Source of the DNA: Flavobacterium sp.
Lineage (GTDB): Bacteria; Bacteroidota; Bacteroidia; Chitinophagales; Chitinophagaceae
Length of the DNA: 38,987 nt
Direction of reading: 5' to 3'
Assembly: GCA_030053925.1 (NCBI GenBank)
Contig: JASGCX010000037.1
Coordinates: 1-38,987 of the forward strand
Below the pieces are notes generated by a model. That model had not been told where the DNA came from and searched no databases. It was given only the letters and a program-made list of their open reading frames with translations. Positions 14,884-23,574 of this stretch are shown one piece after another. Position numbers and translations under genes: made by a program. The first letter of the stretch is position 1. Each line of letters starts with the position of its first letter.

Positions 14884-14891
14884 CAAAAATA
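14884..14891 (-). promoter_or_regulatory. Likely -7 element of the DUF47-PiT operon
   Basis: The minus strand reads TATTTTTG, a perfect TAnnTTTG match, 21 nt before the start codon. The upstream -33 position has only a partial TTG match. Confidence 0.5.
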
Positions 14892-15277
14892 GAGTTATAC
14901 CTTTTAATAGAACAACGAAGTTTTTTCTTAATAATAAGTTAACACAAAACATTGTATTTTATTTCCGAATAATTCACAGCTACACTATTATATTTAACTT
15001 ACATTGTATCTTATTAAATTGGCAATTATGTCTTATAGTTTCATAATAAAAATAAGTATAAAATTTTCTCATTATTGGTTATAATTAATATTTTTTCGTA
15101 TTTGTTAAAGATAACAATAATTTCTTAATGTTCAACAATGTGGAAGTGTATTTGAAATATAATTAGTGTACTTTTTACACGTATAAATTTGTATTCTTTT
15201 TGTCATTATTAAACTATTTAGGACATTAAAAATAGAATCCTTTTAGTATCATTTTTAGTTACAACTTAGCTATATTG
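14892..15277. other. AT-rich divergent intergenic region, no gene seen
   Basis: This part of the gap between the phosphate operon and susC is very AT-rich and has stop codons in all frames. I see no RNA gene. Its right edge leads into the palindromic control elements of the susC operon. Confidence 0.6.
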
Positions 15278-15335
15278 TTGCGTAAACTTTTCCCCTGCAA
15301 ATATTTTCGCAAACGTTTGCATTTGGCTTACGCAA
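15278..15335. promoter_or_regulatory. LacI/cre-like operator and flanking inverted repeat upstream of susC
   Basis: GCAAACGTTTGC (15309-15320) is a perfect 12-bp palindrome. Extended to CGCAAACGTTTGCA it fits the LacI/CcpA-family operator pattern TGNAANCGNTTNCA with one mismatch. It sits between TTGCGTAA (15278-15285) and its exact complement TTACGCAA (15328-15335). TCCCCTGCAAA (15291-15301) also occurs, inverted, upstream of the GH65 gene. A weaker CAAACGATTTG lies at 15376-15386. LacI-type regulators commonly control alpha-glucan loci; none is encoded in this window. Confidence 0.65.
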
Positions 15336-15410
15336 TGTTGTTTGCCCTTAGTATTTCTTTAACGTTTACTTTTATCAAACGATTTGCTTAGAGGCATAAA
15401 TAGGTAGCCA

Positions 15411-15441
15411 TTTGAAAAATATCTACGCATCAATACTTTCG
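15411..15441 (+). promoter_or_regulatory. Bacteroidota-type promoter of the susCD operon
   Basis: TTTG (15411-15414), exactly 19 nt of spacer, then TACTTTCG (15434-15441), one mismatch from TAnnTTTG. The predicted transcript would have a leader of about 100 nt before the susC ATG. Confidence 0.65.
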
Positions 15442-15547
15442 CACCAAATAGTATTTCAAAGATATTTTTTCTTGCTTTCCGTTTTTGACTTTAACTTGTC
15501 TACATTTCAAATTGTGTACTTTTAACACTTTAAACCAAATGACGATT

Positions 15548-18532
15548 ATGAACCTCAAAAAACTTGTGAAAAGCATCTTTTACGCATGCTTTCTTTTGTT
15601 TTCAACAGCGGCTTTAGCCCAAACCAAAGTGGTAACTGGTAAGGTTACCGATGCCAAGGATGGTAGTGCTGTACCAAATGTGTCTGTACTTGTAAAAGGT
15701 ACAAAACAAGGTACTCAAACTGCCGCCGATGGTACATTCAAATTAACAGTGGCTCAAAATGCTACAACACTAACTATCTCTTCTATTGGTTTTGCCACTC
15801 AAGAAGTAAGTATAGTTGGTAAATCAAGTGTAGATGTAGCTTTAAAAGCGGCTGCATCTGATCAATTAGAAGATATAGTAGTAATTGGCTATGGTACAGC
15901 TAGAAAAAAGGATTTAACAGGTGCTACAGCAACTGTATCTGAAAAAAACTTTAACAAAGGTATTTTTACTGCGCCTGACCAGTTAATACAAGGTAAAGTT
16001 GCTGGTGTGCAGGTAATTGCTAACGGTGGTCAACCTGGTAGTGCAAACACAATTAAAATTAGAGGTAACTCGGCTGTTACAGGTACTGGTGCACCTTTGT
16101 ACGTAATAGATGGTGTTGCTTTAGATGGTAGATCTGCAAGACCAGGTCTTAATGCGCAAAACTTAGGTAACACACCTGCTGGTAACCCTTTAAACTTTTT
16201 AAACCCAAGCGACATTGCTTCTATGGATGTATTGAAAGATGCAGCCGCAACTGCTATTTATGGTTCTAGGGCTGCTTATGGTGTGGTTTTAATTACTACA
16301 AAAAGAGGGCAAAGCGGGCAACCTAAAATTGATTTTGGTGGTTCTGCTGGCGTTAGTTCAATTGCAAAAAAAATCAAGGTGCTTAATGCAGATCAGTTTA
16401 AGCAAGCCTTAACTTACTATGGTGTTTCTAGTACTAATAATTATGGTGGTAATGTTGATGCATTAGATGCAATTTTAAGATCAGCAACAACACAAAGTTA
16501 TAATGCTGCTTTTAGTGCAGGTACAGAAAATGCTAAGTATCGTTTATCTACAAGTGTATTAGATCAACAAGGTATTGTTAGAAAAAATGACTTTAAAAAA
16601 TACAGTGCAAGTTTAAGTGCTAATTTTAAGATGTTGGATAGCAAAAAATTAGGCTTAGATTTCAATATTATTACTAGTCAGTACATTGAAAATAACGCAC
16701 CTGTAACAAACAATGCTGGTGCTGCTGGTAGTTTAATTGGTCAAGCATTACAATGGAATCCTACTTTAGCTTTAAAGATTGGTGATAGTTTAGTTAATGT
16801 AGGTGGTAATAGTATTATTAACCCACTAGGTATGTCAGAAGCTTATAATGATAATTCAAAAGTAACAAGTGTACTTGCTAGCTTATCTCCTTATTATAAA
16901 TTTAATTCTTGGCTAGAATATAGAATGCTTTATAGTATTAACTACAGCACAGGTATTAGACGTGCATCAATTCAACAAAAAATTAACCTAGCCGATGTTG
17001 TAGGTAAAGGTTGGGCAAGTGTTGGTAATAGCGAGTTAATTACTAGTCAAATTACTCATACCTTAAATTTCAATAAAGCTGTAGCAAAAGACTTAAACTT
17101 AAATGCAGTAGTAGGTTATGAGTATTTGAAATATCAAAATAAAGGTAGTTCTCAAAGTGGTTTCGGGCCTGCTGGCGGTGGTTTTGGTAACTATGGGTTA
17201 GATTATACTAACTATTTGCAATTCTCTGATCCAGGTTCTAGAGGTATTAGTTCTTATATTGATCCTTCTTCAGAGATTCAATCATTCTTTGCAAGAGCAA
17301 TATTTAGCTACAAAGGCAAGTACACATTATCGGCTACGATGCGTGCCGATGGATCTTCTAAATTTGGTGTAAATAACCGTTATGGGTATTTCCCATCAAT
17401 TTCAGGTGCTTGGAATGTTTCGAAAGAAAATTTCTTTAAATCTAACCTTATTAACGATTTACGCGTTAGAGCAAGCTGGGGTAAAACTGGTAACCAAGAA
17501 TTTCCAGCAGGTTCAGCACAAGCAAAATATTCATTTACAGGACCTGGAGCAGTTAACCAAGTTAACAATCCAAACCCAGATTTAAAATGGCAATCTGATG
17601 TGCAATATAATTTTGGTATTGACTTTAGCATCTTAAAAAATAAAATCTTTGGTTCTATTGAATACTTCAATAAAACAACTACCGATTTACTATATCCAAC
17701 AATTCCTATTCAACCAGCACCTCCAGGATCTGTTGCAACATGGAAAAATTTAGATGGTCAAGTAATTAATAAAGGTTTTGAGGTTTCATTAAATGCAGCA
17801 ATCATCAGATCAAATGATTTTAATTGGGATTTTGGTATCAATGCTAGCTTTATTGACAACAAAGTACAAAACCTAAGTGCTATTATCCCTACTGGTGAGT
17901 TAAGTGGTCAAGGTATTACTGGTACTTATTCTCAAACCATCAGAAATGGTGCACCGATTAACTCATTCTTTACCAAACATTTTGAAGGATTTGATAAAGC
18001 AACTGGTTTAGCTATTTACACAGAAGATGGTTATACAAGATATTTACTTGGTAATCCAAATCCAACAACAATTTTGGGTATTACTACTAGTGTTAGTTAC
18101 AAAAAATTAACTGCTACATTAAACTTCAATGGTTCTTTCGGACAAAAAATCTACAACAATACACTTAACAACGTAATTAACGTTGGTAGTATTAATGGTG
18201 GTAGAAATATTGCATTATCTGTTTTCCAAGACCCAATTAAAGAGTCTTTTGCAAACCCGGTAACAGCATCTGATAGATTTATTGAGAATGGTGGCTATTT
18301 AAAACTAGCCAACTTAACGCTTAACTATAATTTAGGTGCTGTTGGTAAAGTATTTAAAGCGGCAAACGTTTATGTAAATGGTCAAAACCTATTAATATTT
18401 ACTAAGTTCACAGGATTTGATCCAGAAGTAAACGTTGATAAAAATGTTAATGGTGTACCATCTGTTGGTATAGAATACACGCCATACCCATCTGCACGAA
18501 CATTCACATTCGGTGTAAATTTCTCTTTGTAA
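15548..18532 (+). CDS. SusC/RagA-family TonB-linked outer-membrane transporter
   Basis: The outer-membrane channel of a SusCD glycan importer, energised by TonB. From ATG 15548 the protein has 994 residues: signal peptide MNLKKLVKSIF...TAALAQ (about 1-25); a carboxypeptidase-like N-terminal extension (VVTGKVTDAKDGSAVPNVSV..., about 27-105); TonB box/plug start DIVVIGYGTARKKDLTGATATV; plug with ATAIYGSRAAYGVVLITTKRG; then a long beta-barrel ending in aromatic ...ARTFTFGVNFSL, the C-terminal outer-membrane signal. Longer starts (TTG at 15485, ATG at 15539) would hide or lengthen the signal peptide, so 15548 is preferred. susD follows after 22 bp. The substrate is inferred from the downstream GH65/GH13 genes to be an alpha-glucan oligosaccharide. 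Confidence 0.95.
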   Translation: MNLKKLVKSIFYACFLLFSTAALAQTKVVTGKVTDAKDGSAVPNVSVLVKGTKQGTQTAADGTFKLTVAQNATTLTISSIGFATQEVSIVGKSSVDVALKAAASDQLEDIVVIGYGTARKKDLTGATATVSEKNFNKGIFTAPDQLIQGKVAGVQVIANGGQPGSANTIKIRGNSAVTGTGAPLYVIDGVALDGRSARPGLNAQNLGNTPAGNPLNFLNPSDIASMDVLKDAAATAIYGSRAAYGVVLITTKRGQSGQPKIDFGGSAGVSSIAKKIKVLNADQFKQALTYYGVSSTNNYGGNVDALDAILRSATTQSYNAAFSAGTENAKYRLSTSVLDQQGIVRKNDFKKYSASLSANFKMLDSKKLGLDFNIITSQYIENNAPVTNNAGAAGSLIGQALQWNPTLALKIGDSLVNVGGNSIINPLGMSEAYNDNSKVTSVLASLSPYYKFNSWLEYRMLYSINYSTGIRRASIQQKINLADVVGKGWASVGNSELITSQITHTLNFNKAVAKDLNLNAVVGYEYLKYQNKGSSQSGFGPAGGGFGNYGLDYTNYLQFSDPGSRGISSYIDPSSEIQSFFARAIFSYKGKYTLSATMRADGSSKFGVNNRYGYFPSISGAWNVSKENFFKSNLINDLRVRASWGKTGNQEFPAGSAQAKYSFTGPGAVNQVNNPNPDLKWQSDVQYNFGIDFSILKNKIFGSIEYFNKTTTDLLYPTIPIQPAPPGSVATWKNLDGQVINKGFEVSLNAAIIRSNDFNWDFGINASFIDNKVQNLSAIIPTGELSGQGITGTYSQTIRNGAPINSFFTKHFEGFDKATGLAIYTEDGYTRYLLGNPNPTTILGITTSVSYKKLTATLNFNGSFGQKIYNNTLNNVINVGSINGGRNIALSVFQDPIKESFANPVTASDRFIENGGYLKLANLTLNYNLGAVGKVFKAANVYVNGQNLLIFTKFTGFDPEVNVDKNVNGVPSVGIEYTPYPSARTFTFGVNFSL

Positions 18533-18554
18533 AAAATAAAATAAAAATAAGTGT

Positions 18555-20111
18555 ATGAAAAAAATAACATTATTTCTAACTGCCTTTATTGTTTTTCTAA
18601 TAAGCAGTTGTACAAAACTAGACGAGAAGTTTAGTGGTGATTTAACACCTGCACAAATTGGTGGGTCTGGATCATCTTCAAATGCCGCAACGCTTTTAAA
18701 GAGTGTGTACAATTCTATGCGTACCACTTATCAAGATCAAGGACAGGTATTTGCTTTGTTTGAGCAACCAACTGATGAGTTGATTGCGCCTACAAGAGGA
18801 CCAGACTGGGATGATAATGGTGTATGGCGTGTACTTCACTTACACAAATGGGATGGAGATAACCAAAGAATTAAAGATAGCTACAACGCTTTATGTGGTA
18901 CTGTTTATGCGTCTACAGATATGTTGCAAAGCACTTATGGTGCCAATGCCGTTCAACAAGCACAAGCTAGATTTTTAAGAGCTGTTTCAATGTTTGATTT
19001 ATTAGATGGTTGGAATCAAGTTGTGTACAGAGAACCTGGCGAAAGCACTTTGCAACCTTCAAAAGTACGTGTAGGTGCAGAAGCACTAAACTACATTATT
19101 ACAGAAGTTGAGGCAATAAAAGATGTGCTACCAGATGGTCCTTCTACTGTTGCAAACAAATGGGGTGCTAGAGTTTTATTAATGAGATGTTACTTAAACA
19201 AAGCAGTTATTTCAGCTACTCCTGACAGATCTGGCCCTTTTACATTTGCAGCCGCAGATATGACTAAGGTAATAAGCCTTGCTGATGAAATTATTAATAG
19301 TGGAAAGTTCAGTTTTGCTACAAACTACTTTGATAATTTCGCACCAAACAATAACTCATTAGGTAAAGAAAATATTTGGACATTTGAAAACTTAGGTGGT
19401 ACCGAATCGGGTCCTGTTAGATCAAGATATCACATGGGTACACACTACAACATGAACCCTGGTGGTTGGAATGGCTTCTCTACATTGTCTGATTTCTATG
19501 ACAAATTTGAAGCTACAGATAAAAGACGTGGTGTTGCTTATGCTGCACCAGGTGGTTTGCCAAACCCAGGTAATAGAGTAAACGTAGGCTTCTTGTTTGG
19601 TCAACAATACGATTTAACAGTTGATACTGCTTTAAAAGATAGAACTAAAGCACCGCTATCATTTACTAAAGCTGTTAAAAGCATTGAAACAGGTACTAAT
19701 TTAGAAGTTACTGGTATTCGTGTGTTCAAATATCCAGTTGATTTTCCTAACCAAGGTAATGGTAACTGGGATAACGACTTTGTATTCTATCGTTTGTCTG
19801 ACGTACTATTAATGAAAGCTGAAGCGCAATTACGTTCTAATAATTCTGCTGGTGCTTTAACTATTGTCAATTCAATCAGAGTTAATCGTGGTGCTACATC
19901 ACTAGCTTCGTTAAGTCTTGACAATTTATTAGACGAAAGAGGTCGTGAATTGTACTTAGAAAATGTAAGACGTAATGACTTAATTCGCTTCGGTAAATTC
20001 TTAACACCATGGCAAGAAAAACCAGTTGATGATAAGAAATATTTGTTGTTTACCATCCCTAACGATCAGTTAGCATCTAATCCAAATTTGAAACAAAATC
20101 CTGGTTATTAA
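18555..20111 (+). CDS. SusD/RagB-family surface glycan-binding lipoprotein
   Basis: The lipid-anchored lid that binds glycan on the outer face of SusC. Signal MKKITLFLTAFIVFLISSC has lipobox Cys19. The body shows the SusD helical TPR-like scaffold (DMLQSTYGANAVQQAQARFL, then MLFDLLDGWNQV-like motifs) and the C-terminal signature ALTIVNSIRVNRGA...LLDERGRELYLENVRRNDLIRFGKF, ending LLFTIPNDQLASNPNLKQNPGY, as usual for the family. Length 518 is normal. It is 22 bp after susC and followed after 35 nt by a strong hairpin, so it probably ends the most abundant transcript. The loss of a classical susE/susF gene downstream is notable: the propeller lipoproteins occupy that place. Confidence 0.95.
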   Translation: MKKITLFLTAFIVFLISSCTKLDEKFSGDLTPAQIGGSGSSSNAATLLKSVYNSMRTTYQDQGQVFALFEQPTDELIAPTRGPDWDDNGVWRVLHLHKWDGDNQRIKDSYNALCGTVYASTDMLQSTYGANAVQQAQARFLRAVSMFDLLDGWNQVVYREPGESTLQPSKVRVGAEALNYIITEVEAIKDVLPDGPSTVANKWGARVLLMRCYLNKAVISATPDRSGPFTFAAADMTKVISLADEIINSGKFSFATNYFDNFAPNNNSLGKENIWTFENLGGTESGPVRSRYHMGTHYNMNPGGWNGFSTLSDFYDKFEATDKRRGVAYAAPGGLPNPGNRVNVGFLFGQQYDLTVDTALKDRTKAPLSFTKAVKSIETGTNLEVTGIRVFKYPVDFPNQGNGNWDNDFVFYRLSDVLLMKAEAQLRSNNSAGALTIVNSIRVNRGATSLASLSLDNLLDERGRELYLENVRRNDLIRFGKFLTPWQEKPVDDKKYLLFTIPNDQLASNPNLKQNPGY

Positions 20112-20145
20112 TTTAACAATGCGTTTTTAAATTTGTTATACTTTT

Positions 20146-20178
20146 ACGAGAGGTCATTGAAAAATGACCTCTCGTTTT
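20146..20178 (+). terminator. Intrinsic terminator after susD with a GAAA tetraloop
   Basis: ACGAGAGGTCATT (20146-20158) and AATGACCTCTCGT (20163-20175) are perfect 13-bp arms around GAAA, followed by TTTT. It lies between susD and the first propeller lipoprotein on the same strand. The T-run is short, so it may be leaky or act as an mRNA stabiliser that sets a high SusCD to lipoprotein ratio. Confidence 0.8.
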
Positions 20179-20204
20179 ATATAGATAACATGATGTTTGC
20201 TATG

Positions 20205-23200
20205 ATGAAAAAAGTACTTCACACGTTTTGTTTACCAATTGTTATTACTTGTTTTTTTGCTTGTAAAAATGCCAAAGTAGAAGCCCCATCACTGTTTCAA
20301 TTGATGGATAGTACTGGCATCAATTTTACCAATAACGTAGAAGATGGCAGAATAGAAAACAGCTTTTTATTCCGTAATTTTTACAACGGTGGTGGTGTTG
20401 CTATTGGCGATATAAACAATGATGGCTTGGCTGATGTATTCTTAACATCTAATGCTAGTGCTAATAAATTGTACCTGAATAAAGGCAACTTTAAGTTTGA
20501 TGATATTAGTACCAAAGCAGGCATTATTGTAGATGATAAATGGAATACTGGTGTGGTTTTTACCGATGTAAATAGCGATGGTTGGTTAGATATTTATGTA
20601 TCTGCCTCGGGCCACATGAGTACAGGTAACCGCAAGAATAAACTCTACATCAATAACCATGATTTAACCTTTACAGAATCTGCCGCAAAATATGGGCTAG
20701 ACATTTCTGCTTATACCACGCAAGTATCGTTTTTTGATTACGATATGGATGGCGATTTAGATTGCTTTATTATTAACAATAGCCCAATACCTGTTAATCA
20801 ATTAGACTTTGCCAATCGTAGAGACTTACCTGAAAGTGAATGGTCGGTAGGTGCGTTTTTAAAAGGTGGTGGTGATCATTTATTTCGTAACGATAATGGG
20901 CATTTTAAAGAAGTGACAAGGCAGGCTGGTATTCATGGTACATTAATAAGTTTTGGCCTAGGCGTTTCTGTAGGCGATATTAATAACGATGGCTACCCCG
21001 ATGTGTTTGTATCAAACGATTCGTACGAAAGAGATTATTTATACATTAACCAAAAAAATGGCACTTTTAAAGATGAATTAGAAAAGTGGATGCAGCATAC
21101 AAGCTTCTCATCTATGGGCGCTGATATTGCCGATATTAACAACGATGGTTACCCCGATTTATTTACCACAGACATGTTGCCTGTAAACGATTTGCGTTTA
21201 AAAACAACTGGCTCATTCGATAATATAGACTTGTTTAACAGCAAACTTAAAGCGGGGTTTTATTACCAGTACATTAAAAATTGCTTGCACCTTAATAATC
21301 AAAATGGCAAGTTTTCTGACATAGCCAATTACAGTGGTGTATCTGCCACAGATTGGAGTTGGGGGGCTTTAATGTTTGATATGGATAACGATGGTTGGAA
21401 CGATTTGTATGTATGCAATGGTGTAAATAGAGATGTTACCAATTTAGATTTTATGGACTTTTTTGCCGATGAAACTTATCATAAAATGGCACTTGGTGGC
21501 AAGAAAAAAGAGGTAGACCAACTGTTGCAAAATATACCAAGAACGCCTTTGCAGAATAAAGTTTATCGCAACGATAAAAACCTTGGATTTACTGATATTG
21601 GTACACAATGGGGCTTTACGCAACCTACATTTTCTAATGGCGCAGCTTATGCCGATTTAGATAATGATGGCGATTTGGACTTAATTGTAAGTAACGAAAA
21701 TCAGCCTTCATTTGTTTACAAAAACAATGCCCGTGAACAAAACAAAAACAACTACATCGGCATCTCTTTAAAAGGAAAAGGACAAAATACATTTGCCATT
21801 GGTAGCAAGGTTACACTGTTTGCAGGCGATGAAATTTTAACCCGTGAAATAGTACCTAGTCGTGGCTTTCAGTCGTCGGTTGATTATAAAGCTATTATTG
21901 GTTTGGGCAAAGCAAATACTATAGACTCTATGTTGATTACTTGGCCCGATAGATCATACGAAAAAATTTATCATCCTGCCATTAATCAAGTGCATACTAT
22001 TCAACAAAAAGAAAAGAAAAACAGCATTGATGATGTAACGAAAGTTGCGCCTGAAACCTTTTACACACAAATACCAGCTAAGGTTTTTAAAAAACATACC
22101 GAAGATGAACATGTAGATTTTTATTACGAGAGAGGCATACCTAGAATGATATCTACAGAGGGGCCTAAAGCTGCCGTAGGTGATGTAGATGGCGATGGGC
22201 TTGCAGATGTATATATAGGTGGTGCAAAGGGGCAAGAAGGCCATTTATACACGCAAACAGATAAAGGCTTTGTAGAAAAGCAAGTGCCAGTATTTAAGCA
22301 ATACGCAGACTTTGAAGATGTGGCTTGTGTATTGTTTGATTGCGATGGTGATAAAGACCTAGACTTGTTTGTAGGTGCTGGCGGTAACAATGCAAGCCCT
22401 GCTACAAGAGAATTGCAACATCGATTGTACATTAATGACGGCAAAGGCAATTTCTCAATAAACACTTCTTCGTTTCCGTTAAATCAAGACAATATTTCTG
22501 TGGCTGTACCATACGACTTAGACCAGGATGGCGATATGGACTTATTTGTAGGTGCAAGAAATGTAACACAAATTTATGGCAATACTTCACAAAGCCATAT
22601 TTACATCAATAATGGCAAAGGTATTTTTACAGATATGGATGCCTCTAAAATGGCGGGCATTAGTAACATAGGTATGGTTACAAATGCTTTGTGGGCCAAT
22701 GTTTCAGGCGATGCTACTAATGAATTAATTATTGTGGGTGAATGGATGGCACCACATATTTACAGCTTTCAAAAAAATCATTTTGAAGAAATAACCTCTA
22801 ACTTAAATGCAATGAATGGTTGGTGGCAATCTATAGTAGCAACAGATATTAACGGTGACGGAAAAATAGATTTGGTATTGGGTAACGTTGGCGAAAACTG
22901 TTATCTAAAACCAGATAGTGCACATCCTGTAAAACTTTGGGTAAACGATTTCAACCAAAATGGTTCTAAGCATAAAATATTAACCAGTGTAATTGATGGC
23001 AAAGATTTGCCACTATTATTGAAGCATGAAATGGAGGAACAAGTACCGCCATTGAAAAAGAAAAATTTAAAGCATGAGGTGTATGCATTGAAGTCTATAC
23101 AAGAATTATTTAGCCCAGAGTTAATTACTACTTCCTTGCAAAAAACATTTAACTATACAAGTTCTTGTGTAGCTATTAATAAAGGTAATGGGCAGTTTAT

Positions 23201-23525
23201 TATTCAGAAATTACCTCCACGTATGCAGCTCTCATCTATCAATACAATGTTGTGTACAGATATTAATCACGATGGAAAAATAGATATTGTTGCAGGTGGT
23301 AATCTATCCTGTTTCTTGCCTCAGTTTGAAAGGTTAGATGCGAGCTTTGGTGATGTTTTAATAAACGATGGCAAAGGCAATTTTAAATGGGTTGGCACTA
23401 ATAAAACTGGCATTTTGCAACGTGGCGATATTAAGGACATTGTTGAAATTGCTGCAAAAAATGGTAAGTATTTATTGCTGTTGCAAAACAATGAATACCC
23501 TGTACTTTACAAGGTTAATCGCTAA
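20205..23525 (+). CDS. FG-GAP/VCBS double-propeller lipoprotein with ASPIC/UnbV domain (paralogue 1)
   Basis: A predicted outer-membrane surface lipoprotein of about 1,106 aa. Signal MKKVLHTFCLPIVITCFFAC has lipobox Cys20. The N-terminal half (about 45-500) carries seven calcium-loop motifs of the form DxDxDGxxD (DINNDGLAD, DVNSDGWLD, DYDMDGDLD, DINNDGYPD twice, DMDNDGWND, DLDNDGDLD), as in a seven-bladed FG-GAP propeller. An ASPIC/UnbV module follows (about 530-610: NYIGISLKGKGQNTFAIGSK...VPSRGFQSSVDYKAIIGLG). The C-terminal half has about five more loops (DVDGDGLAD to DINHDGKID). An upstream TTG (20133) would run through the terminator stem and is rejected; ATGs at 20190, 20193 and 20202 are possible. 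Function unknown; such CRTAC1-like proteins accompany SusCD in many Bacteroidota. Confidence 0.9.
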   Translation: MKKVLHTFCLPIVITCFFACKNAKVEAPSLFQLMDSTGINFTNNVEDGRIENSFLFRNFYNGGGVAIGDINNDGLADVFLTSNASANKLYLNKGNFKFDDISTKAGIIVDDKWNTGVVFTDVNSDGWLDIYVSASGHMSTGNRKNKLYINNHDLTFTESAAKYGLDISAYTTQVSFFDYDMDGDLDCFIINNSPIPVNQLDFANRRDLPESEWSVGAFLKGGGDHLFRNDNGHFKEVTRQAGIHGTLISFGLGVSVGDINNDGYPDVFVSNDSYERDYLYINQKNGTFKDELEKWMQHTSFSSMGADIADINNDGYPDLFTTDMLPVNDLRLKTTGSFDNIDLFNSKLKAGFYYQYIKNCLHLNNQNGKFSDIANYSGVSATDWSWGALMFDMDNDGWNDLYVCNGVNRDVTNLDFMDFFADETYHKMALGGKKKEVDQLLQNIPRTPLQNKVYRNDKNLGFTDIGTQWGFTQPTFSNGAAYADLDNDGDLDLIVSNENQPSFVYKNNAREQNKNNYIGISLKGKGQNTFAIGSKVTLFAGDEILTREIVPSRGFQSSVDYKAIIGLGKANTIDSMLITWPDRSYEKIYHPAINQVHTIQQKEKKNSIDDVTKVAPETFYTQIPAKVFKKHTEDEHVDFYYERGIPRMISTEGPKAAVGDVDGDGLADVYIGGAKGQEGHLYTQTDKGFVEKQVPVFKQYADFEDVACVLFDCDGDKDLDLFVGAGGNNASPATRELQHRLYINDGKGNFSINTSSFPLNQDNISVAVPYDLDQDGDMDLFVGARNVTQIYGNTSQSHIYINNGKGIFTDMDASKMAGISNIGMVTNALWANVSGDATNELIIVGEWMAPHIYSFQKNHFEEITSNLNAMNGWWQSIVATDINGDGKIDLVLGNVGENCYLKPDSAHPVKLWVNDFNQNGSKHKILTSVIDGKDLPLLLKHEMEEQVPPLKKKNLKHEVYALKSIQELFSPELITTSLQKTFNYTSSCVAINKGNGQFIIQKLPPRMQLSSINTMLCTDINHDGKIDIVAGGNLSCFLPQFERLDASFGDVLINDGKGNFKWVGTNKTGILQRGDIKDIVEIAAKNGKYLLLLQNNEYPVLYKVNR

Positions 23526-23574
23526 TAATAGCGGTGTTAATGATTGTGTCACTATTGAAAAGAAGATGTAATTA

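Noticed and set aside
15485-15547. Longer N-terminus for the SusC protein from TTG
   Set aside because: It would put 21 residues in front of a clean signal peptide; TTG starts are rare here.
20133-20204. Longer N-terminus for propeller paralogue 1 from TTG
   Set aside because: The extension runs through the perfect terminator hairpin and displaces the lipoprotein signal.
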